From: Allium sativum
Lineage: Eukaryota; Streptophyta; Magnoliopsida; Asparagales; Amaryllidaceae
Assembly (NCBI GenBank): GCA_030737875.1
Contig: CM060922.1
Coordinates: forward strand, 756,163,603 to 756,227,602
Length of the DNA: 64,000 bases
Direction: 5' to 3'
Under the pieces are notes generated by a model. The model was not told the DNA's origin, did no database searches, and saw nothing but the letters and a program-made list of their open reading frames with translations. Both the position numbers and the translations under genes were made by a program. Below, piece by piece: positions 33,730-45,179 of this stretch. The first letter of the stretch is position 1. The number at the start of each line of letters is the position of its first letter.

Positions 33730-34544
33730 TGAGTGAAACCAGAAATATTTAAATCTGTTTAACCATATCTTTCTAACGAATCTGAAAAATTGAAATTTCA
33801 TAGCGGAAATCAAAAGTTATGGCCAATTCAATTTTTAGAAAGGTCGCTGTAGAATTTATATATATATATATAATATATGGCCCAAAAGGCTACTTTTCAC
33901 ATATGAAGGAATTTCGACACGAAACCACTTCCATTGAGTTCGTAATGATGTTTCTGCTTTGAAAAATAGTAAACACTTATATATTTTGAATTTCAGAAAT
34001 TATTTGTTTAAAAATGTATTTTTAATATTAAATATATTGGCCTTGAAAATAGTCATTTTTCAAACGACCTCTTTTTCGACGAAACCACTATTGTTGGAAC
34101 CGGAATGTCAAATTATTGCTAAGTTTCAATTTTCACAATTTTTCGAATTAATATGTGAGCGTGGCAAAAGAAAATGTGTTTTGACTTTTTCAGTTAAATT
34201 TAAACGCCTTAAAAATAGCCATTTTTCAAACAGTCTCAGAATTCGACGAAAATAATTTTGTTGGATTCGTATCGTCATAAGAAAGCTAAAAATATTTTTT
34301 TTTTAGAATTTTCTGAGGTCATATGTGGCCCCGGCATATTTATATGTACGGTCAATATTTAATTAATTAATTTTTAATGGAATTTTAAATAAAATTTTCT
34401 ACAGAATTCGGAATTGGACCCCGAGACCCATCCCATTGCGTTCAGAAGGCCTCAAAACGTTAAGATCGATAGTAAGCAAGCCCAATTCGGAGACAGCCCG
34501 TATTTTCACCTTTATAACACGTTTTTCAGTAATTTAATAATAAA

Positions 34545-34975
34545 ATAATATAAAAATTAAAACCCTAACCCTAATTTCAGCCGCCGCCTGTGGCTTTCAA
34601 TGGCCAGAAACTTCCCAACTTCAAACATCAATTTCTCTCAATCCGTTCAGTGAAAATCTACAAATTATATACCAAATCGAAGGGAATTCAGAGAGCTTCG
34701 AATCTATACGGTTAAGATCGGGTTTTGGTGCACGGATTTCGCGAATTCTGGCGAGGAAGTGGGCGCGTTCGGGTTCGATTTTGGAGGCAAGGAGGAGGTC
34801 GAGTTGGGTGGCCTTCTGGGCGGTGGTGGCTCGCGGGCGGAGCTTCGGAGTGGCGGGGTCTGATCGGCAGTCGGCGGCTCGGATGAGGGCGCGACGTGAA
34901 GGGTGCGGACGTGAAAATTGAGTTCGGCGTGTTCTATAGCGTGACGAAGAAGAAGAGTATATTTTATATTATTTT
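34545..34975 (+). other. GC-rich island with telo-box-like start, LTR A
   Basis: It starts at AAACCCTAACCCTAATTTCAG and runs through about 400 bp of GC-rich sequence ending in a GACGAAGAAGAAGAG stretch before the AT-rich part. It is conserved in B and C on the opposite strand. AAACCCTAA is a known promoter-proximal telo-box in plant genes; whether it acts here is inference. Confidence 0.45.
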
Positions 34976-35439
34976 ATTTATTTAAATATTTAATTAATCC
35001 GATCTTTAAAAATCAATATCTCTTTCATACGAGGTCCGATTTACGAACCGTCGGTTGCGTTGGACTCGTCTTTCCGAGATCTTCGTGACGGCGCAGACCA
35101 GAGCTGATTCCGAGACAGTCAAATTTTCAGCAAAAATCAATGTGAGAATTCTGAATTTTACTATTTAATTAATTATAAATTATTTTTCTTGCGTTAAAAA
35201 TAATTGTATAATGATGTAAATTCATATCTGAAATGTTCTATGATTGTTGAATTGTTGATGATTGCTTGTGGTATGTTTGTTGGTTATGTTATGATAGATC
35301 CGCATTGAAATCTCATGTATGGTTGAATTTTATTTGCGATAAAAAAAAATTAAATCTAAATTTAAATTTAAATAATATTTTATTCAGATCTAGTTGCTCT
35401 TAAATTTATTAAAATATTATTCTTATTACTTTGATTATT

Positions 35440-37690
35440 CTAAAATGAACAATGAAATTTGAACGACAACTAAAGATTTATTTTATTTGTTGATGTTACA
35501 ACAGGATTTGAACGACAAATAAAATATTCTTTTTATTTGTTTATTTACAATAGAATATGAACAGCAAATAGAATATACTTTTATTTGTTTCCATTACAAC
35601 AGAATTTGGCTAACAAATAGAATTTTACTTTTATTTGTTTACATTAAGAACAAGATTTGTGAATTACAGTAAAGATTTCTTTTTACTGTCACCTTAAGCA
35701 TAGGATGTTTTAGAATTAGAATATTAAATTTTATTGTAAATTTATTACAATAAGAAGTATGGACATTAAAAAATTTATTTTATTTATAATTAGATTAAAA
35801 TAAAAAGATTATACAATTAAGGTTAAACCTTTATGTAGTATTGTTTTCAAATAAAAAGGTTATGATAAAGAATTTACTTTGTGGTAAAATTGTAAAATTA
35901 GATAAAATCTTTTTATTGATATTATAAATTACAACAAAAAAGTTTAGGCCTGATAGCTATACATCTTGTGTCATGTCTAATAAAATGGTTGTCTTTTATT
36001 TATAATGTTTTGTTGACAATTTGTTCAATATTAAGATAAAATATGAAAATTACATTTTTATGCAATGTCATTTTATGTGGAGATTATGTTTATATTTTAT
36101 TTTGTCACATTAGAAAATAAAAATGTAGGATTACTTTTTATTGTAATTTTTCTTTTATTAAAAGGATTAGAGATTAAAAATTTGCATTTGTAATGTAAAG
36201 TTTTGTACAACAAAAGGGATGAGAATTTAAGGTTACACTTTAGTTGTAATTTTATTTCATAAGTTAGATTATAATAAAAGTAACATCTTCATTAGAATTT
36301 GATTTATGAAATAAAAATCATCACTTTTGTCAAAACTTGATTGTTGAATTAAAAATATCATTTTTATTAAAACTTGATTACTGAAATGAAAGTAACAATT
36401 TTGTTTACATTTTTTTTATATGTAAATAAGAAATTATTTTCAAAAGTTACATAGAAATTGGGTAGATATTTTATTCATATTTTTCAATGCAAATAAACAT
36501 AGAAATTAAAAGTTTTCTTTTCATTTGCACTTTTCAATGCAAATATAGCATGAAATAAAATTCATTTTCCTCATTTGCATCTCACAATGCAAACATAAAT
36601 TGACAATAAAAAGTACATTTTTATTCGTGTTCGACAACACCAATAAAACATATATTAAAAAATAAAGTTTTGTTCTTTATTTTGTGTTCAAAAATGTAAA
36701 ACATGTTTTGAAAATAAAGTTCGTTCTTCTATTTACATTCAGCCATGCAAATATATATAGTAAATAGAAATTCTTATTTTATTTGCATTTACCAATGCAA
36801 ATGTATATTGAAACAAATTATTCATTTGCATTCACCAATGCAAATACATACATATATTGAAAATAAAGTTTAATTCTTTGCTTGCATTTATCAATACATA
36901 TATGCATTGAAATTAAGGTTTATTCATTTATTTTCATTTGTCAATGCAAATATTCAATGAAACTATAGTCTATTTTCTTTATCTACAATTACCAATACAA
37001 ATGTACACACTTTTATACATTTAATAGAATTTGTTTAAATTATACTTTGAAAATAAATTTTGTTCTTTTATCTACATTCACTAATGTAAATATAATTTGT
37101 AAATAAAACTATTCTTTGTTTGTGTTCATAAATGCAAATACTCATTTAAAGAAAATTTGTTTCTTTAATGTAAATACACTTTAGAAATGAGGTTCCTTTT
37201 TACATTCACTCAAATATACTTTTAAATAAAAATAAAAGTAACATTTGTTATTTGCCTTCCTTGTTAACCTTAAAATAAAGTTCATCTTTGTTTGCAATTC
37301 ATTAATGCAAACAAATCATCAGATTGAAAGTTATATTCTTGATTTATAATTTTGATATGAATAAAGATTGTTTGAAATAAAGGATAGAATTTAAAAGTTA
37401 CATTTTAATAACTAAACATTCACATTTTTATCATTAAAGTAAAATAGACTAAAACACTCATTTTGCCTAAATTAAAAGAATGAAACAAAATATAGCATTG
37501 GTATATTATATTAGAATTGAAACACAAATTATTCATTTCGGTAAATTTATATTAGTTAAAAACAACTATTCATTTTAGTCAATTTATACTAGTTAAAACA
37601 AATATTCACTTTTGTCAATTTACACTAGTTATGACCAATTATTTACTTATGACAATTTACATTTGTGGAAACCAATTATTTGCTTGTCAT
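35440..37690 (+). repeat. Hairpin array in LTR A
   Basis: Same architecture as 5280-7620. An example is ATTTGCATT (36781-36789) with AATGCAAAT (36794-36802). Units of about 50-65 bp carry TTTATTTGT/ACAAATAAA arms at the start, ATTTGCAT/ATGCAAAT arms in the middle and longer irregular units at the end. Individual units differ substantially from the solo LTR, but the stems remain complementary. Confidence 0.8.
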
Positions 37691-38757
37691 GGTTATATAT
37701 ATTGTGTATTACACTTCCATTCACAAGTTACCCCACTTGTGTATGTGATTGGGATGATAATTTTTTACGCATCGCCCAAGTGCACAAATTAGTTTATTAT
37801 TTGTTTGTTGGTTGAAAACCCCATACGGGTGTTGGGATGAAAACTTATATACACTAATCCCAATTTTTAGTTGTATGTTGATCGTTAGAACGACAGGCTG
37901 CGATGAGTGTTATTATTGAATTTTAATGCTTACACAGTGGAAATTACACTTTGGATGTAGATGGACGATTTGATGGTTTTACTGTTATTATCATATATAT
38001 GATGTGTGTAAAATCAATATAATCCAAATTATATGGCAAATGTTTGAGTCGCATTTCGATTCACGTGTTCTTTTAAATAAGAATATTTTTACATTGGAAA
38101 TCCTTTTTATATAAAGTGCATATATTTTCATAATATATTTTTAATCCAAGTATAATAAAGAATACTTCTTATTTAGAGTCTTATTATAAAGAATATTTTT
38201 ATGATTATTTTAAAATATGTTTTTAAAAGATTACTAGCATTTGCAATTATATTTTTTGTGATTATAAATAAATTGAGATGTGAAGTGGATTTATCGTGGA
38301 CGATGTTTTAAACGACATTTGTCCTTTAATCCAATTTACATTGGAATCATTATTTGGAATTTATAAATCCATTTTATAGATTTAAAAAGGGCATTTTCTA
38401 AAAATCAAGTTTTTCAACTTAATATATTAAATTGGAAGTGGAAATTCGATTGGTAACAATCGAAATGGGCTTCTGTAAAAGAAGACCGATATTATATATG
38501 GAATTTAAGAGGTTTTGCCGTTATTCCATTTATATTATTAGTCTGATACAGAAATCTATATCGATTATGTATTGATTTGATTACTGTGGAATTCCATATT
38601 TCGGAAATGGATTTATAGATTTTATTTTCAGAGTTTATCTTTGATAAAATTAATGAGAATCTTTTAAAAACGAATATCTTATTAAAAGAATATTCTGAGT
38701 TGGAATGTGACGAAATGTGTGATTTTCCAATATTTGTTTTATCCCAAAATATGCGAG

Positions 38758-38794
38758 TTATTCAGAAAGACCGGGTTTAACCCATTCTGAGTAA
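38758..38794 (+). other. Conserved LTR hairpin 1 in A
   Basis: TTATTCAGAA (38758-38767) with TTCTGAGTAA (38785-38794), one G-U pair. The inner GGGTTTAACCC is intact. Confidence 0.65.
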
Positions 38795-39791
38795 TCATCA
38801 CGACGATCAAGAGTCGAAGATGAAGACGGTGATTGAAGACCGAAGGTTTTCACATCGTTGGGATGATGATGACTGGTATCTTGAATTGGGATTGGCCTTC
38901 CAAGGCAAGGTATTTGGTGATGGTCATCCAAATGCATTTGGAGATCGACGGACACGTTGTTCCGCTCAGACCCAGAGCGGACTTGTACATGGATTGCGTG
39001 TCTGACATTGTATTCCTTTCTACTGTATTTGTTGAACGCTACTGATTATATATTTCTGTTTGGTGGTGAAAAATTTATTCTTTACTTATCACCCTTCTCT
39101 AAGACGTATAAGCTTAGAGGTTATATATATATATATATATTGGTAGATGATCAATAATATGGTAGGGTCTGACAATGTGACATGCTAAGATGCAAATGAT
39201 CAAGGCTTTGTTGAAAAGCAGGCCTTATGGTTGATGATCAAAGCACAGTCTCTTTAGGCATAGCTTTGTGTATATCGTGACTTCGCGAGCCTCACACCTC
39301 GGTATGGGTCAAAAACGGGATTAGGACTGCAGGGAGTGCACACGTTTCTTTCTAGCTAGGGGTAGTGTCGGTGCTTTAACACGGCCCTGCATTTTACTTA
39401 TGTGGATTATGGATTGAGGTACCTCGGGGTTTTTTATAGGCCGAAAGAGGTCATACTATAGGTCCAAAGGGACTAGGAAACGTGTGTTCAGGAATTGCTA
39501 ATCCACTACCGTTAGGTAGCTACCAGCCCTGAAGATCCAAGGGTTCACTACGGGGGATCCTGAGGCATTTGCTAGAGTGTCTCGAATCGGAAGAGGATGA
39601 TCCCTAGCCTCGATTTCATGACAGAAAACCAATTTCCAATACGACATCACGATTTTGATTGTAAACTTATATATGGCGACATAGTATATGGTACCTATGC
39701 CATCTAAGATTAATACATTTATATTGAAATGTTTTAAATATTTATATTCACACTAATAATAATATCGTTTTTATGTATCAAGCATCTTTTG

Positions 39792-39863
39792 ACCATTATA
39801 AGGTAAAACCCTATCCTCTGTTGTGCGTTGCATTGTGTGATGGGACCTGGGTCTTATAATGGT
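39792..39863 (+). other. Conserved LTR hairpin 2 in A
   Basis: ACCATTATAAG (39792-39802) with CTTATAATGGT (39853-39863). The left arm runs into GTAAAACC as in the solo LTR. Confidence 0.65.
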
Positions 39864-40065
39864 TTCATTTTTCTAAAAAGCATTACGTTATTTGACGATT
39901 TACTTTAATTATGCACTGGCAATCCAATGGAGTAAACCCGTTCCGCGTTAGCGGCGTGGTCCTGTGATTAGCCTACTTATTAGATAGGTTATGTTAAGAA
40001 TTCTCACACCAGTCCCACTACTGACCTGTAGTTTGTTTCACTTTGCAAACTCGGGTGCCCTCTTT

Positions 40066-43000
40066 GATACTCTTTATATTACAGATTCCTATCTTTTACA
40101 AATACTCTTTGTTTTAACATATACTTGGATTAAAAATATATTATGAAAATATATGCACTTTATATAAAAAGGATTTCCAAGGTAAAAATATTCTTATTTA
40201 AAAGAACACGTGAATCGAAATGCGACTCAAACATTTGCCATATAATTTGGATTATATGGATTTTACACACATCATATATATGATAATAACAGTAAAACCA
40301 TCAAATCATCCATCTACATCCAAAGTGTAATTTCCATTGTGTAAGCGTTAAAATTCAATAATATCGCTCTTCGCAGCCTGTCGATCTAACGATCAACATA
40401 CAACTAAAAATTGGGATTAGTGTATATAAATTTTCATCCCAACACCCGCGTGGGGTTTTCAACCAACAAACAAATAATAAACTAATTTGTGCACTTGGGC
40501 GATGTGTGAAAAATTATCATCCCAATCACATACACAAGTCGGGTAACTTGTGAATGGAAGTGTAATACACAATATATATAACCATGACAAGCAAATAATT
40601 GGTTTCCACAAATGTAAATTGCCATAAGTAAATAATTGGTCTTAAGTAGTGTAAATTGATAAAAGTGAATATTTGTTTCAACTAGTATAAATTGACTAAA
40701 ATGAATAGTTGTTTTTAACTAATATAAATTTACCGAAATGAATAATTTGTGTTTCAATTCTAGTATAATATACCAATGCTATATTTTGTTTCATTCTTTT
40801 AATTTAGGCAAAATGAGTGTTTTTGTCTGTTTTACTTTAATGATAAAAATGTGAATGTTTAGTTATTAAAATGTAACTTTTAAATTCTATCCTTTATTTC
40901 AAACAATCTTTATTCATATCAAAATTATAAATCAAGAATATAATTTTCAATCTGATGATTTGTTTGCATTAATGAATTGCAAACAAAGATGAACTTTATT
41001 TTAAGGTTTTATTTGCAACAAGGAATGCAAATAACAAATGTAACTTTTATTTTTATTTAAAAGTATATTTGAGTGAATGTAAAAAGGAACCTCATTTCTA
41101 AAGTGTATTTACATTAAAGAAACAAATTTTCTTTAAATGAGTATTTGCATTTATGAACACAAACAAAGAATAGTTTTGTTTACAAATTATGTTTACATTA
41201 GTGAATGTAAATAAAAGAACAAAATTTATTTTCAAAGTATAATTTAAACAAATTCTATTAAATGTATAAAAGTGTGTACATTTGTATTGGTAATTGTAGA
41301 TAAAGAAAATAGAATATAGTTTCATTGAATATTTGCATTGATAAATGCAAATAAAAGAATAAACCTTAATTTCAATACATATATGTATTGATAAATGCAA
41401 GCAAAGAAATAAACTTTATTTTCAATATATGTATGTATTTGCATTGGTGAATGCAAATGAATAATTTGTTTCAATATACATTTGCATTGGTAAATGCAAA
41501 TAAAAGAACAATTTCTATTTACTATATATGTTTGCATGGCTGAATGTAAATAGAAGAACAAACTTTATTTTCAAAACATGTTTTACATTTTTGAACACAA
41601 AATAAAGAACAAAACTTTATTTTTAATATATGTTTTATTGGTGTTGTCGAACACAAATAAAAATGTACTTTTTATTGTCAATTTTGCATTGTGAGATGCA
41701 AATGTGGAAAATGAATTTTATTTCATGCAATATTTGCATTGAAAAGTGCAAATGAAAAGCAAACTTTTAATTTCTATGTTTATTTGCGTTGAAAAATATG
41801 AATAAAATATCTACCCAATTTCTATGTAACTTTTGAAAATAATTTCTTATTTACATATAAAAAAATGTAAACAAAATTGTTACTTTCATTTCAGTAATCA
41901 AGTTTTAACAAAAATGATATTTTCAATTCAACAATCAAAGTTTTGACAAAAGTGATGATTTTTATTTCATAAATCAAATTCTAATGAAGATGTAACTTTT
42001 ATTATAATCTAACTTATGAAATAAAATTACAACTAAAGTGTAACCTTAATTTCTCATCCCTTTTGTTGTGAATCTCTAATCTTTTTAATAAAAGAAAAAT
42101 TACAACAAAAAGTAATCCTACATTTTTATTTTCTAATGTGATAAAATAAAATATAAACATAATCTCCACATAAAATGGCATTGCATAAAAATGTAATTTT
42201 CATATTTTATCTTAATATTGAACAAATTGTCAACAAAACATTACAAATAAAAGACAACCATTTTATTAGACATGACACAAGATGTATAGCTATCAGGCCA
42301 AAACTTTTTTGTTGTAATTTATAATATCAATAAAAAGATTTTATTTAATTTTATAATGTTACCACAAAGTAAATTCTTTATCATAACCTTTTTATTTGAA
42401 AACAATACTACATAAAGGTTTAACCTTAATTGTAAAATCTTTTTATTTTAATCTAATTATAAATAAAATAAAATCTTTATTGTCCATACTTCTTATTGTA
42501 ATAAATTTACAATAAAATTTAATATTCTAATTCTAAAACATCCTATGCTTAAGGTGACAGTAAAAAGAAATCTTTACTGTAATTCACAAATCTTGTTCTT
42601 AATGTAAACAAATAAAAGTAAAATTCTATTTGTTAGCCAAATTCTGTTGTAATGGAAACAAATAAAAGTATATTCTATTTGTTGTTCATATTCTATTGTA
42701 AATAAACAAATAAAAAGAATATTTTATTTGTCGTTCAAATCCTGTTGTAACATCAACAAATAAAATAAATCTTTATTTGTCGTTCAAATTTCATTGTTCA
42801 TTTTAGAATAATCAAAGTAATAAGAATAATATTTTAATAAATTTAAGAGCAACTAGATCTGAATAAAATATTATTTAAATCTAAATTTAGATTTAATTTT
42901 TTTTTATCGCAAATAAAATTCAACCATACACGAGATTTCAATGCGGATCTATCATAACATAACCAACAAACATACCACAAGCAATCATCAACAATTCAAC

Positions 43001-44737
43001 AATCATAGAACATTTCAGATCTGAATTTACATCATTACAATTATTTTTAACGCAAGAAAAATAATTTATAATTAATTAAATAATAAAATTCAGAATTCTC
43101 ACATTGATTTTTGCTGAAAATTTGACTATCTCGGAATCAGCTCTGCGCCATCGCGAAGATCTCGGAAAGACGAGTCCAACGCAACTGACGGTTCGTCAAT
43201 CGGACCTCGTATGAAAGAGATATTGATTTTTAAAGATCGGATAAATTAAACATTTAAATAAATAAAATAATATAAAATATACTCTTCTTCTTCGTCACGC
43301 TGTAGAACACGCCGATCCCAATTTTCACGTCTGCACCCTTCACGTCGCGCCCCCATCCGATCCACCGACCGCCGATCAGACCCCGCCACTCCGACGCTCC
43401 GCCCGCGAGCCACCACCGCCCAGAAGGCCACCCAACTCGACCTCCTCCTTTCCTCAAAAATCGAACCCGAACACGCCCACTTCCTCGCCAGAATTCGCGA
43501 AATCCGTGCACCAAAACTCGATCTTGACCGTATAGATTCGAAGCTCTCTGAATTCCCTTCGATTTGGTATATAATTTGTAGATTTTCACTGAACGGATTG
43601 AGAGAAATTGTTGTTTGAAGTTGGGAAGTTTCTGGCCATTGAAAACCATAGGCGGCGGCTGAAATTAGGGTTAGGGTTTTAATTTTTATATTATTTTATT
43701 ATTAAAATACTGAAAAACGTGTTATAAAGGTGAAAATGCGGGTTGTCTCCGAATTGGGCTTGCTTACTGTCGATCTTAACGTTTTGAGGCCTTCTGAACG
43801 CAATGGGATGGGTGTCGGGGTCCAATTACGAATTCTGTAGAAATTTTATTTAAAATTCCATTAAAATTTAATTAATTAAATATAGACCGTACATATAAAT
43901 ATGTCGGGGCCACATATGACTTCAGAAAATTCTAAAAAAATATATTTTTAGCTTTCTTATGACGATACGAATCCAACAAAATTATTTTCGTCGAATTCTG
44001 AGACTGTTTGAAAAATGGTTATTTTTAAGGCGTTTACATTTAACTAAAATAGTCAAAACACATTTTCTTTTGCCACGCTCACATATTAATTCGAATAATT
44101 CTGAAAATTGAAACTTAGCAATAATTTGACATTCCGGTTCCAACAAAAGTGGTTTCATCGAAAACAGAGGTCGTTTGAAAAATGACTATTTCCAAGGCCA
44201 ATATATTTAGTATTAAAAATACATTTTTAAACAAATAATTTCTGAAACTCAAAATATGTAAGTTTTTACTGTTTTCCAAAGCAGAAACGTCATTCCGAAC
44301 TCAATGGAAGTGGTTTCGAGTCGAAATTCCTTCATATGTGAAAAGTAGCCTTTTGGGTCATATATATTATATATATAAATTCTACAGCGACCTTTCTAAA
44401 AATTGAATTGGCCATAACTTTTGATTTCCGCTATGAAATTTCAATTTTTCAGATTCGTTAGAAAGATATAGTTAAACAGATTTAAATATTTCTGGTTTCA
44501 CTCAAGTCTGATTTATTTTGAATCCTGTACATTCAGTTAAAGTTTGAAATCAAATTTTCAAACTACCGCGCCATTTCTAACTCCATTTATATTTAAACTA
44601 AATTTATTCATTCTAACTTCGTTTAAAATAAATTCTAGCCATTATTATTTAAAATAAATCATATTATATCCTCAAAATTCATTAAAATTTTCTAAAATAA
44701 AAAATTTAAATTAGTTCAGAATTTGCGGGTTATTACA
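40066..44737 (-). mobile_element. LTR B of element H (minus strand, 3'-truncated)
   Basis: On the minus strand it starts TGTAATAACCCGC at 44737, right after the polypurine tract, so it is the 3' LTR of the minus-strand unit. It runs to about 40066, corresponding to about base 8105 of the solo LTR, and lacks the 3' half. At the junction LTR A's GCCCTCTTT is followed by GATAC and then B's TCTTTATATT. A shared TCTTT suggests microhomology with a short filler. It contains a hairpin array (40590-42790) and a GC island (43270-43690). No gene; open frames on the minus strand at 41098-41561 and 43254-43649 are repeat or GC artefacts. Confidence 0.8.
40590..42790 (-). repeat. Hairpin array in LTR B
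   Basis: Minus-strand counterpart of 35440-37690 with the same ~60-bp units, such as ATTTGCATTGG...AATGCAAAT at 41441-41459. Together with the array in A it forms a long interrupted inverted repeat. Confidence 0.8.
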
Positions 44738-44750
44738 ATCTTCCCCACTC
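44738..44750 (-). other. Polypurine tract of element H
   Basis: On the minus strand GAGTGGGGAAGAT directly precedes the LTR B start TGTAATAACC. Confidence 0.8.
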
Positions 44751-45167
44751 AAAATCTTTTCATCCTCGAAAAAGGAAATGAATTTAAAGTTTTTTATTTA
44801 ACTAATTAATTAATTTTCATTCTTTAATTGTTTAATCATTTTATTAGTTGAATTCATATTCATACAACACAATCATCAATCAATTAGTTGATTAAATTTT
44901 CAAACAATATATAACTTTTATATATTCGGAAATTATATTTTCTAAAATCGAATTATAAATATAATAACAAGTACGTTAATTATGAAATCTTCCACTCTGA
45001 CTCATTCTAGGGCATTGCTAACGCCATCTCTAATGAGTATTCTAATTCTAGGATACTGTTGATCCTTTCTCTAATGAGTATTCTTATTGGATATTACTAA
45101 TCCAACCTCTGATGAGTCTTCTGTTTAGTTCTAACGAGTTGTACCCCAAAGATTTGAGACAACCTGA

Positions 45168-45179
45168 GCTCCGATACCA
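45168..45179 (-). other. Primer binding site of element H, fused to a truncated LTR
   Basis: On the minus strand TGGTATCGGAGC, one mismatch to the tRNA-iMet complement. Upstream it joins not to an LTR end but to mid-LTR sequence (GATGATGATGACTGGTATC), which occurs inside intact LTR A at 38868-38883. The LTR's last part was lost by a deletion with crossover in TGGTATC. Confidence 0.75.

Larger units (their letters stand above)
33735..40065 (+). mobile_element. LTR A of element H, main part (begins at 21309)
   Basis: It continues LTR A after the TGAGT duplication. It is collinear with the solo LTR 3332-10512 up to CTCGGGTGCCCTCTTT, which corresponds to about 10175 there. Roughly the last 340 bp, including the LTR's U5 end, are missing. 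U3 modules lie at about 33885-33950, 34050-34110 and 34215-34275. There is a GC island at 34545-34975, a hairpin array at 35440-37690, hairpin 1 at 38758-38794 and hairpin 2 at 39792-39863. No gene is present. Bases 33735-38165 are an inverted repeat of LTR B (about 40066-44502). Confidence 0.8.
44738..45179 (-). mobile_element. Minimal internal domain of element H
   Basis: Only 442 bp separate LTR C from LTR B. On the minus strand it has a primer site (45179-45168), about three leader repeats of the ACTCATTAGAGATGG type (about 45125-44995), AT-rich filler and a polypurine tract (44750-44738) preceded by TTCGAGGATGAAAAGATTTT. There is no coding sequence. The CGAGGATGAAA motif before the polypurine tract matches the LARD. 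Confidence 0.8.

Noticed and set aside
41098..41561. Minus-strand frames with repeated 'FICIYQCK'-like peptide, also at 47147-47386
   Set aside because: These are translations of the hairpin array units. The repeating peptide follows from the repeated DNA unit.
43254..43649. 131-aa minus-strand frame, Gly/Arg/Trp-rich
   Set aside because: It falls in the GC-rich island of LTR B. Homologous islands in A and C break the frame, and the low-complexity residues reflect GC composition.
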